Below are positions 7,541-17,100 of a stretch of DNA of 37,990 bases, in pieces. The notes under the pieces are model-generated. The model searched no databases and was not told where the DNA came from. It saw nothing but the letters and a program-made list of their open reading frames with translations. This stretch comes from Isotricha intestinalis (taxonomy: Eukaryota > Ciliophora > Litostomatea > Vestibuliferida > Isotrichidae), in contig JAJJLU010003689.1 of the NCBI GenBank assembly GCA_023807065.1, positions 1 through 37,990 on the forward strand, written 5' to 3'. How positions within the stretch are numbered: the stretch's first letter is position 1; each line of letters opens with the position of its first letter. Both the position numbers and the translations under genes were made by a program.

Positions 7541-8752
7541 TTATAAATTATCTACACATCCAATAAACATCATTAATTCATCTCCATTAACATCTTTTAT
7601 TCTTTTATCTCTGACCATAAAAATAAAACTATGATCAACATTCATATGGATTATATTTTCTATTAAAGCAGCAGATTCAACCATCATTATTCCAGTTACA
7701 GCAGCAGCTTCAGTTCCTAATTCATCAACTTTAATATAAGTTTTTTGAATAATATCATCTATTTTCAAATTTTTTTCTTTTGTTATTTTACTAAAATCAG
7801 CATTATTTGAAAAAGCTTCTTTCATATTAATATTCAACAAGGAATCCTTTAATGAAACTTCATATTCAAATTCAAATTTAGGTAATTTTAAAATTATTAC
7901 ATTATCTCTTGGTTGTAAATTATTTATTAACTTTGTTATATCATTTTTCTCTTGATTTAAATAATCAAAAATTGAATGAAATTTATCTTTTAAAGGTAAA
8001 ATAATGATCATACTTATATTATCATCTTTATATGGTAATTCAATCATTTGTAAATTTTCATTTTGAAAATAATTAATCCCATGAAATTTTTTTGACATCA
8101 TTTCTACTTTTGTAATTGTTTGATTTTCATTATAAAAATTGTTTACATAAGTACTTTCTTTTTCAAAAGGGAATTTCCAATCATATTTAAAATAAACTGC
8201 ATTTAATAAAATTAATTCAATTCCATTTATATTTTCTATTATTTTTTTAATTTTTCCATTTGTTTGTTTTTCACACCATGAATTTACTTGGTTTGCGCTT
8301 TCTAAAATAGAATAAAATGCTTTATATCTTTTACTTATTAATCCAAATTCTTCTGTTATTGGAATTTTAGATAAAATTGCATTTGCAATTGAAATATTTT
8401 TATTATTTTCATAAGTTTTTAAAATATTTTCATTGTTTAAATTTAAGTTTATTTGTATATTTGAATTAATATTTTTTTTTGATGTTAATGTTTCTAATAT
8501 TTCTAATTGAGTTTTTTCTTTTGCTCCATTTGATACTAAACTAATAATTTGATACATTGATAATGGTGATATACATATTTTTCCTTTTTTGTAATCATAT
8601 TGTGTTATTGATTCAAGTTTTTTGTTTGTAAACTGAAAAATATTATTAAGGATATTTGTTTGAAATGTTTGAAATTCAGTTTTAATTTGAGATATATTAT
8701 ATATAAAAAGAAATATAATCTGAAATAAAACTCTCATTTTTTTAACTTTCAT
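7541..8752 (-). CDS. secreted serpin (serine protease inhibitor family I4)
   Basis: A 403-residue serpin with the family signatures in order: ISPLSMYQIISLVSNGA (about 61-77), LNAVYFKYDWKFPF (183-196), the MMSKKF...ELPYKDD block (218-244), LPKFEFEYEVSLKDSL (290-305), ADFSKIT (318-324) and FIGCVDNL at the end. The reactive-loop hinge is of inhibitory type: E344, G346, T347, E348 and A349-A351. Counting 17 residues from E344 puts P1 at Ser360 and P1' at Ala361, suggesting elastase- or subtilisin-like targets. The loop after P1 looks about four residues longer than in antitrypsin, so P1 is not certain. The N-terminus is a signal peptide; M6 (start at 8737) gives a more compact one than M1. It has no KDEL-type ending, so export is expected. 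Its stop is followed by an in-frame hydrophobic tail. Confidence 0.92.
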   Translation of the reverse strand: MKVKKMRVLFQIIFLFIYNISQIKTEFQTFQTNILNNIFQFTNKKLESITQYDYKKGKICISPLSMYQIISLVSNGAKEKTQLEILETLTSKKNINSNIQINLNLNNENILKTYENNKNISIANAILSKIPITEEFGLISKRYKAFYSILESANQVNSWCEKQTNGKIKKIIENINGIELILLNAVYFKYDWKFPFEKESTYVNNFYNENQTITKVEMMSKKFHGINYFQNENLQMIELPYKDDNISMIIILPLKDKFHSIFDYLNQEKNDITKLINNLQPRDNVIILKLPKFEFEYEVSLKDSLLNINMKEAFSNNADFSKITKEKNLKIDDIIQKTYIKVDELGTEAAAVTGIMMVESAALIENIIHMNVDHSFIFMVRDKRIKDVNGDELMMFIGCVDNL

Positions 8753-8873
8753 CAGTCGAATTTAATTTTTTAATATAACATTAAGAATATAGAAAAACAA
8801 TATTTAAAAAATTTAATAAAAATTATGGAATTTACAATTATTAATTTTATTTAAAATAATAATTAAAAAATTC

Positions 8874-10313
8874 ATGAGCAATAATTTTGAAAAAGAAATC
8901 AATGAAAAACCTTCTGATGAAGAAAATAATAAAAATATAATTAAATTAGAGAATGAAAATAATAATTTAATTCAATCAGTAAATGATTTTGAATATTTAA
9001 ATAATAAAAATCCAAAAAAAGAAATACAAGAAATAAATACTCACGATGAAGAAATTAGTAAATTAAAAAATCAACTGTTAAATGAAAAAAAAATTCGTGA
9101 AAAAGAAATTTCAAATATATATTCAAGAATAAATAAAAAAGAAATAATATTACAATCAATTTCAAGTGTCAATGTAAGATTAGAAAAAAAATATAATTTA
9201 TTAAAAACAAAAGTTAATGATTTAGAAAAAAGAAACTTAAGTTTAAATGATAAAGATGATCCAATAAAAATAGTATTAAATGCAAAAGAAAAAGAAAGAA
9301 AAGATTTTCAATCAAAAATAAATCATTTATTTAATGAAAATAATTCTACACAAAATATATTAGATAAATATTCTGATATAGAATCAAAAAGACATAAAAC
9401 AGATCAACTTCTTTTAATGGAAAAAGAAAATAATAAATTAAAAGAAGAAATTCAAACAATGAAAATTTTATTAAAAGATCATAAGGATTGTCATAAAGAA
9501 AAAGAGGATTTAGAAAATAAAGTAAAAAATTTAGAAAAATTAGTTAATAATTCAAAAAAAAATAATCGAAATACTGAACTAGAATATTATTCCTTAGAAG
9601 AAAAATATTATAATAGTAATACTGATAGAGCACATAAAACAAAATTACAAAAACACTTTAGTAATGAAGTTAATTCTTTAAATATTTATAATCATAATAA
9701 AAATACTTTTAATACTCCATTTCATTTTTATAAATATAATATCACAACTCAAAATTATGATTATTATATTCAAAAAAATTCCTTAAGAGAACCAAAAAAA
9801 ATATCAATAAAAAGTATTATAAAAACAGATTATAAATTAATTGATGATAAAGAAAAAGAAACGCTTTTTAAATTTTTCGGTGAAGACAAAGAAAAATTCG
9901 ATAATTTCATTAAAAAAATTGATAAACTAGAAAAATATAGGAATGATAGTGATAATCATAATAAAAAAATTAAAATTCTCGAAAATCAAAATAAATTAAT
10001 GGATGAATTAGAACAAAAAGTTAATTTTTTGATAAAAATAGATAAAGCAAAAGATAATCAAATAAAATTATTAGAAGCAAAAATTAAGGAATATAAAAGT
10101 AATAAAAATGATCTTCAAAAAAAGATTAATTGCTCAATTAATGATTTATCTTTTATTAAACATAAAAAAGAATCAAAATTAAAAGAATTAAAGAGTTTAA
10201 CTGATATTGTAAATCAATTGAAAGAAACAATTAAAAAAAATTTTCAAGTTTTAAACAACGAAAAAAATTTGGAAAAATATGTTACTAATGATAAAGTAGA
10301 TACAAAAAAATAA
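8874..10313 (+). CDS. coiled-coil protein, paralogue-like to the 10518-12017 gene
   Basis: A 479-residue hydrophilic protein, mainly Lys/Glu/Asn with long heptad-rich stretches (about 57-125, 165-235 and 345-470). There is no signal peptide, membrane segment or catalytic motif. Landmarks are LLKDHKDC (199-206), LQKHF (258-262) and FFGEDKEKFDNFIKKIDKLE (334-353). All three have counterparts at similar spacing in the convergent neighbour, so the two genes are probably ancient paralogues. The start ATG is 121 bp from the serpin start, and the two genes may share an upstream region. A cytoskeletal or basal-body structural role is plausible from composition only. Confidence 0.75.
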   Translation: MSNNFEKEINEKPSDEENNKNIIKLENENNNLIQSVNDFEYLNNKNPKKEIQEINTHDEEISKLKNQLLNEKKIREKEISNIYSRINKKEIILQSISSVNVRLEKKYNLLKTKVNDLEKRNLSLNDKDDPIKIVLNAKEKERKDFQSKINHLFNENNSTQNILDKYSDIESKRHKTDQLLLMEKENNKLKEEIQTMKILLKDHKDCHKEKEDLENKVKNLEKLVNNSKKNNRNTELEYYSLEEKYYNSNTDRAHKTKLQKHFSNEVNSLNIYNHNKNTFNTPFHFYKYNITTQNYDYYIQKNSLREPKKISIKSIIKTDYKLIDDKEKETLFKFFGEDKEKFDNFIKKIDKLEKYRNDSDNHNKKIKILENQNKLMDELEQKVNFLIKIDKAKDNQIKLLEAKIKEYKSNKNDLQKKINCSINDLSFIKHKKESKLKELKSLTDIVNQLKETIKKNFQVLNNEKNLEKYVTNDKVDTKK

Positions 10314-10517
10314 GAATATATATTTAATAATGATTAATTAATATAAATATTTTTTAATTATAATTATAAATAAAATTGAATGATTTATAATCAAATAAAA
10401 AGGTTATAGTAATAATTAATCTTTTAATAGATTTTTTTAAATAAAAGTTAGATTCAAAATTCACATACAAAAATAAACTTATATTTAATACTAGATAAAA
10501 ATTATTTACAATTATTT

Positions 10518-12017
10518 TCAATTTTCTTCTTCTTCTTCATTATTATCAGAATCTTCATTTTTTTTATCTTCATTTTCTTCTTTTTCTTCATTTTCTTCAT
10601 TATTTTCATCATCAATATCAATTTCTTTTTTAAGTGTTAATTCTCCTCTTTCAATTTTAACTTTTATATCATTAATATTATTTTTTAAAATATTATTTTC
10701 ATTTATTTTTCTTTTTAAAATTTTTTTATTCTTTGTAATTTGTTCATTTATAAATTTCAATTCTTTCTCTATATCACTAGTTACATTCTTAATGTTTAAA
10801 GCATAATTATTTATTTTTTTTTCATTTCTATTTTTTATTTTTAAGCTCATTCCTGTTCTATCAATTTTTTTTTTACTTTTTTGAATGCTTGATTTTAAAG
10901 GAATATTTTCTTTGAATAAATCTTTAACTTCTGATTTTTCCATTTCTAATTGATTATATCTTTCCTTAAAAGTATTTAAAGAATCTTCAGGAATTAATTT
11001 AGATAATATTTTAAACTCATTAGGTGAAAATAAACCATATTTTTCTCTATCATTCTTATTATTAATTATTTCTTTCATACTTTTATTTTTTGAGAATTTA
11101 TCTGTTAATTCTTTTTTATTTGATTTTTCTAATTCTTTCCAAATTGGACTTGTTAATAATTGTAAATTATCTTGTTTTTTTTTTGCTGAACCAAAATATT
11201 TTTGTTTTGATTTCTCAATTGATAATTCATTAATATATTGTAAATCTTCACTTGTTTTTCTATTTGATATTCTTGCTTTATATTCTGATAAACTTGTTTT
11301 CTTTTTTTCAAATTCAAATTCATTTCTTAATAAATTTAATTTATTAATTAAATTTTTTATCTTATTTGAACATTGTTTATGTTCTTTTAATTTTTCTTTT
11401 TCTTCTTTTATTTCTTTTTCTTTTTTTTCATTTGTTGAATTTAAATTATTTAATTCGTCAATTAAAGTAAATTGTTTTGATTCATCATTTTTATTTAAAA
11501 TTTTTTCTAAAGCTTCTTTTTCTTTTTTATAAATATCCATTTCTCTTATTGTATTTGTAATTTCTTTTTCTTTTATTTTAATTTCTTTATTTAATTTAAT
11601 TTCTTGATTTTCTAAATTTTTCTCAGTTAATTTATTTAAACTTATAACTCTAAAATGCTTATCAACTTCATTTTTTATATTTCTCAAGTCTAAAAATAAT
11701 AATTTATTATCATTGGTTAATTTATCTATTTCATTATTTTTTCCATTAATTTCTTTATTAATTTCTTTTAATGTTTCAACTGTTAATTTTTTTTCATCTT
11801 CAATTTTTTGACCAATAGTTATTATTGTATTGTTATATTCATCAGTTTTTTTTTTTAAAGATTCATAATCTAATTTTATTTCTTTTGGGAGTTCTTCTTT
11901 TTCTATTTGAATTTTTTTATCTGGTTCATGTGGCTCAGTTGTTGATGTTTGTTTATTTGCTTTTTCTTTTCTTTTTAATTTAACTTTTCTACTTTGTATA
12001 GTTTGAGTTTCGGACAT
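10518..12017 (-). CDS. coiled-coil protein with acidic C-terminal tail
   Basis: A 499-residue protein. It has a basic N-terminus (KVKLKRKEK), long coiled coils at about 50-245 and 355-465, and a strongly acidic Glu/Asp/Asn tail from about 467. Landmarks KLKEHKQC (209-216), QKYF (272-275) and LIPEDSLNTFKERYNQLE (341-358) run in the same order and at nearly the same spacing as in the 8874-10313 gene. It ends with TGA, one of the cases showing that TGA is a stop here. It is convergent with its putative paralogue (204 bp apart). No family is recognised; a structural role is inferred from the coiled coils. Confidence 0.75.
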   Translation of the reverse strand: MSETQTIQSRKVKLKRKEKANKQTSTTEPHEPDKKIQIEKEELPKEIKLDYESLKKKTDEYNNTIITIGQKIEDEKKLTVETLKEINKEINGKNNEIDKLTNDNKLLFLDLRNIKNEVDKHFRVISLNKLTEKNLENQEIKLNKEIKIKEKEITNTIREMDIYKKEKEALEKILNKNDESKQFTLIDELNNLNSTNEKKEKEIKEEKEKLKEHKQCSNKIKNLINKLNLLRNEFEFEKKKTSLSEYKARISNRKTSEDLQYINELSIEKSKQKYFGSAKKKQDNLQLLTSPIWKELEKSNKKELTDKFSKNKSMKEIINNKNDREKYGLFSPNEFKILSKLIPEDSLNTFKERYNQLEMEKSEVKDLFKENIPLKSSIQKSKKKIDRTGMSLKIKNRNEKKINNYALNIKNVTSDIEKELKFINEQITKNKKILKRKINENNILKNNINDIKVKIERGELTLKKEIDIDDENNEENEEKEENEDKKNEDSDNNEEEEEN

Positions 12018-12149
12018 AATATAATTTTTAATATTCTATTTAAAATTAAAAAATAAAGAATATTTAAAAAGGGAAAATTAATTTTTAAATTTTTTAAATG
12101 TTTTATTTATTATAAATAAATAATTATATATTTTTCTAATAAATCTTTT

Positions 12150-14045
12150 TTATAAATCACTATCTCTTGAAATATTTGAATCAATATCTCCTTCTAATTT
12201 CATTAACTTAATTGAAGCAATAGGTTGTTTTCTATTAGGATATATTTTAAATTCAGATTGACAAACATTATTTATATTATTTGAATTATTTCTATTAATA
12301 TTATTATTAGTATAATTATTACAACTTTTATTATTATCTCTTGGATTTACTAATGAAACAAAATGAGCTCTATAATTGATTTTTCTTTTATAAAAAGAAA
12401 AATCATTTATTACTTGAGGAGATTTTTTATTTGAAGAAAGATTTGATGTAGTATTTATATAATTATTATTATCTTTACTTGAATTTACTGTTTCTTGAGT
12501 ATGAATAATTTTACTTAAATAACTATTATTATTGCTATTATTATTTAATTCTTTTATATTTTTTTTTTCTTGAATCATTACTTGATTATTCTTATTTATT
12601 TGATTCATTAATGATTGATTACATATATTAGTTTGAATACAATTTTTTGTTTCTTTAATATTATTGTCATTTAAAATTTGATTATTTGAAATTATTTGAG
12701 TAAAGTAACCTAAAGATTTATTATTTGTTTTCTTTACAGATTTTGAATTAAATTTATTTAAAATTGAAGATAAATTAATATATGTTTTAATCTTTTGACG
12801 TGTATTTTTATTATTATTTAAATCTTGTTTATTTTTTGAATTTGAATTATCTATATTATTTAAATTATAATTTGAATTTTTTCTTGAACTTGAATACATT
12901 TGAGTTTTATTTTTTTTTTCTTTAAGTTCTTTAAATAAATTATTTGTTATTTGAGAATTTAACTTTTTGTTTGGAAATTGATTTTGATAAAAAGTATATG
13001 AGATTATATTTTTAGAATTATTAGTTTTATCATGTGAAGAAGTCTTTTTGCTTTTTGTGTTAGAAATAAATTTTGTAATAGATTTTTGTTGAAAATGTCT
13101 TTGAATAATATCATTGATATCATTATTAGAATTTGGCTTAATTTTATTTTCAGGTTTTTGATTATTATTTTTATTTTTAACTATTAATTTCTTTTTCCCT
13201 TTAGAATTACTTTTATTATTGCTTTCTTTTTCATTGCTATTTCTTTTTTGATTATTATTTGTATTTTTCATAAAATTATTTTGCATAAAATTATAAACTT
13301 TTTCATTTGAATTTGCTGTCTTACCATAATTTTTTAAAAATTTATTTTGCGATGAATTTTCCATTGTTTTGAATTTGTTGTTATTAGAAGGAGTAGAATA
13401 TTTTTCTTCAATAGTAGTTAAAGGAATTAACCTAAAACCATTATTAATTTTAATATCATTATTTTTTCTTTCAGATTTAACTTCTAATATATTTTTTGGC
13501 TCATTAGTCTCCTTTTTTACAGTTTCAATTCCATAGACGTTATTTTTTATTTTTTTATTCATATGTTTTGGGTTAATTTCTATTGAAAAAGAAGTGAATA
13601 AATTATTATTACATATACAGTGACTTATTTGATAATCATGTTTTGATGTTATTATTTCTAAATTTTCATTTTTTTCAATTACAAAATTTTTTTTATTTTT
13701 TTTTTCTTCTTTTATCTTATTAATACTTTTAGAAACTTCACTTTTAATTTCACTATCACTATACTGAAGACTTATACTACTACTATTATAATTTTTTATA
13801 CTTCTACTTTGAGAATTATTATTTGATATGAAATGTGATTTTGTATATTTGATTGGAGTTTTATTTAATTTTAAATTTATATTTTGTAAATAATCTTCTT
13901 TTAAAGATGAATCCATTTCATAAAAATCAGGATTTAAGTTTATTTGATTGGGCTTAGAAATTATAAAATTACATTTTATATTATTTGGACTTTCTTCATA
14001 ATAATTACACATTGAAGTGGTGAATGGACTATCAAAATTTTGCAT
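12150..14045 (-). CDS. Asn/Ser/Lys-rich low-complexity protein of unknown function
   Basis: A 631-residue protein dominated by Asn, Ser, Lys and Ile. It has many short Asn runs, no clear folded domain, no signal peptide and no membrane segment. The stretch at about 275-310 is basic and Asn-rich. Most of the chain is probably disordered. The ORF is far too long to be chance at this base composition and starts with ATG in an A-rich context. It is divergent from VPS13 with 100 bp between starts. A regulatory or scaffold role is possible; nothing in the sequence identifies it. Confidence 0.7.
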   Translation of the reverse strand: MQNFDSPFTTSMCNYYEESPNNIKCNFIISKPNQINLNPDFYEMDSSLKEDYLQNINLKLNKTPIKYTKSHFISNNNSQSRSIKNYNSSSISLQYSDSEIKSEVSKSINKIKEEKKNKKNFVIEKNENLEIITSKHDYQISHCICNNNLFTSFSIEINPKHMNKKIKNNVYGIETVKKETNEPKNILEVKSERKNNDIKINNGFRLIPLTTIEEKYSTPSNNNKFKTMENSSQNKFLKNYGKTANSNEKVYNFMQNNFMKNTNNNQKRNSNEKESNNKSNSKGKKKLIVKNKNNNQKPENKIKPNSNNDINDIIQRHFQQKSITKFISNTKSKKTSSHDKTNNSKNIISYTFYQNQFPNKKLNSQITNNLFKELKEKKNKTQMYSSSRKNSNYNLNNIDNSNSKNKQDLNNNKNTRQKIKTYINLSSILNKFNSKSVKKTNNKSLGYFTQIISNNQILNDNNIKETKNCIQTNICNQSLMNQINKNNQVMIQEKKNIKELNNNSNNNSYLSKIIHTQETVNSSKDNNNYINTTSNLSSNKKSPQVINDFSFYKRKINYRAHFVSLVNPRDNNKSCNNYTNNNINRNNSNNINNVCQSEFKIYPNRKQPIASIKLMKLEGDIDSNISRDSDL

Positions 14046-14145
14046 TAATTTTATTTTATTAACAATTTTTATTTAAATAAATGTTTATAACAAAAAAAAT
14101 AATTAAATATTAAATGTTTTATATATTATACAAATTTTTATTATT

Positions 14146-17100
14146 ATGTCATCAGAAATTGCAAAAATAATTTTAGGAAAATATCTAAGTGATTATTTTA
14201 TAAATTTAAATTCTGAAACTTTATCTTTGTCAGTAAATATTTATTGATATAAAATTCTTAGTTATGGTCTGGAAATATTAATTGTTCAAATCTAGAATTA
14301 AATAATAAAGCTTTTAATTCTGACAATTTGTATCCAATAAAATTAAAAAAAGGATTTATTGGAAAAATTGATATGGAAATTCCATTTAAATCTTTTATAA
14401 TTGGAATTAATAACTCTATTGTTGTCAATATTAATAATGTTGATATTATTCTAGAAATGAATAATAATTATGAATTTTTCGATTATACAAATTTTGAATA
14501 TAAATCAAAATTTATTCTTAATTTGACAGATGAATTTTTGTTCAAATTGAAAATGAATGAAAATCCAAATTTAAATGATACATATATGAATAGAACTTTA
14601 AAATATCTTATTGATAATATGAAAGTAAATATAAAAGAAATTAATATTAAATTAGAAAATGGAGAAAATTCTTTTGGTTTATATTGTCAAGAAATTTCGT
14701 TTGATAAAAGAAATATGATTATTAAAAATTCAAATGTTTATTATGGGGAAAATAAAGAATATATAGTTTCACCAATTACAACAAATATTAATTTTAAATA
14801 CCAAGATAATAAATATTTAATTGATGTTCAAGTTAATGAAATTAATTATAGATTTACTAAAGAACAATATAATTCAATATTAAAAATATTTATTTTGTTT
14901 AATAATTATAAAAGCTATTATGATAATTGTTATATTTTAAGAAAAATTCAATTTAATAAACCAAAAGAAAAAAAACTACCTTTATTAAGACATTATATAA
15001 AAGGAATTATATATTTAATCAAAGAAAAGAAATATCAAGTTGATAATTTTCATTATTATAAAGACCAAGAAAAAAATAAAGAAATTTTTAACCAATTATT
15101 TAAAGAATATTACTATAATAAAAAATTAACAAATGAATTAGAAAATGTAATAAGATTTACAGATAATGAAATTTTAGTAGAATGGATTAAAGAAGATATA
15201 AATAATATTTATCATTATAATAATATATCATCAGGATTTTTTGGTGGATTAATGAGTTATTTTTATAGTAATGCTATTCAAAACATAAAAATAAATTCAA
15301 AAATTGAAAAAGATGAAAAAAGCGAATTTGACATTTCATTTTCATGTAATTATATCAGATTAATTGTTAGAAATAATTCAGAAGAATCGAAAATAGTTAT
15401 AAAAGATATAAAGCATAAACTAAATTATAAAGATAAAAGTACAAATTTTTTAACAATTGTTAAAAAAATTAAAATAATCTATACTAATTTTATAAATAAA
15501 TCAACATTTACTAATGATATAATGATTAATGAAGAAAGAGAAAAAGTAGATGAAGAATTAAGAATAGAATATATCTCAAATTTAAAAGAACAATTTTTTA
15601 AATTAAATATGATTTCTCATACAATTTTTTATTCTCAAAATACAATGAATTTTTTATATAATTTTTTCTTTTATACCGATTTTGATAAAATTATAACAAC
15701 TGATAAATTAATTTCTGCAATAAATACACATAAATTTGAAGAAAGTTCAACATTTAAAATAGATATTAATATTGCAACTCATCAATTAGTTTTTCCTTAT
15801 AAAACTCAAGATGAACAAAAATTAACTTTTAATCTAGGAGATTTAAGAATTACAAAAAATGAAAACTTTGATATTTATGTTCAAAATATAAATGTTTCTT
15901 TTGAAAATAATACAAAAGGAAGTTTAATTGTTAAAGATTTTTCATTTGATGTAAAATCATCATTAGATTATAAAAATATTAAGATTATTTTTTCTGATAT
16001 TTACTTTGGAACTGATGTTTCAACAATATATAATATTATTAACAATTCCAAAAAAATATTATCAATAAATTCAACAGAAGATATTTGGAAAATGAAATTT
16101 AAAAATAAATATATAATATTTAATAATAGTATAAAAAGGGGTTTTCTTCTTTTTAAAAATTCTCATAATTGGAATAAATATTATTCTCTTCTTTCAGGAG
16201 GTTACATTTATTTATTTAAAGATTCTTCAGATGAAAAACCTTCTTTTTATATTCCTTTATGTTATAGTGAAATTGATAATGAAATTATAAATGATGAAGG
16301 AATTTTTTCTATTTATTTATATAATGATAACAAAGCTTTTAAAATTGGATTAAATAAAAAAAATGATATTTTAATTTGGAAAAATATTATAAAAGAAAGA
16401 ATTAAAGAAATTGAAAAAAGCGTTAAAGATAAAGATTTAAAAGAAAAAGATATTATTATTGATGGACAATTAGAAGATAGTTTAAGAATTATAAATACTT
16501 TAGAAAGTCAAAACAAAAATTTTTTAGAACATATTAAAAATTGTCAAAAACTTATTCAAACAATTAATCAAATAGTAAAAGAAAATATTTACAGTTTTTC
16601 TTTTGATATTACTTTTTCAAAAATTTCTATTTCATTATTTAAAGAATCTAATATTTTTTCTTTTGAATTAATTGAAACTGGAATTAAAATTAAAAAAAAT
16701 AATATTGCTTTACTATTCGATATTAATATAGATTTTTTTGATATTATTTCTAATACAATTCATTTTGTTAAACAAAGAGAAAATATTAATCAAAAGCTAT
16801 TTCAAATTAATATTACTTTATTAGATAAAGATTATCATAAATTAATCTTAAAAGATGATGAAAGAATTATTCAAAAAATTTGTCATGAAAAGCAATGTTT
16901 AGATTACTTGAATTTAAATCAAAAAAATAAAATTAATTTTCAATTGTTAAATGATTTTATTATTAATATTTTTACAGATGAAATAAAATTAATTTGTCTT
17001 TCAATTTATGAAATTTATAATTTAATATTAATTTCGAATAATAATTTGAAAAAAGTTAATAATGATAAAAATAATATAAGTAATGTTAATTCCACAACTT

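Noticed and set aside
7145..8752. Myristoylated micro-protein and serpin as a toxin-antitoxin or immunity pair
   Set aside because: They are convergent, on different strands and in a eukaryote; nothing beyond proximity supports a pair.
14328..14330. TTG as start of the long VPS13 reading frame
   Set aside because: The conserved chorein start lies upstream at ATG 14146 and is joined by a 29-nt intron; TTG is internal.
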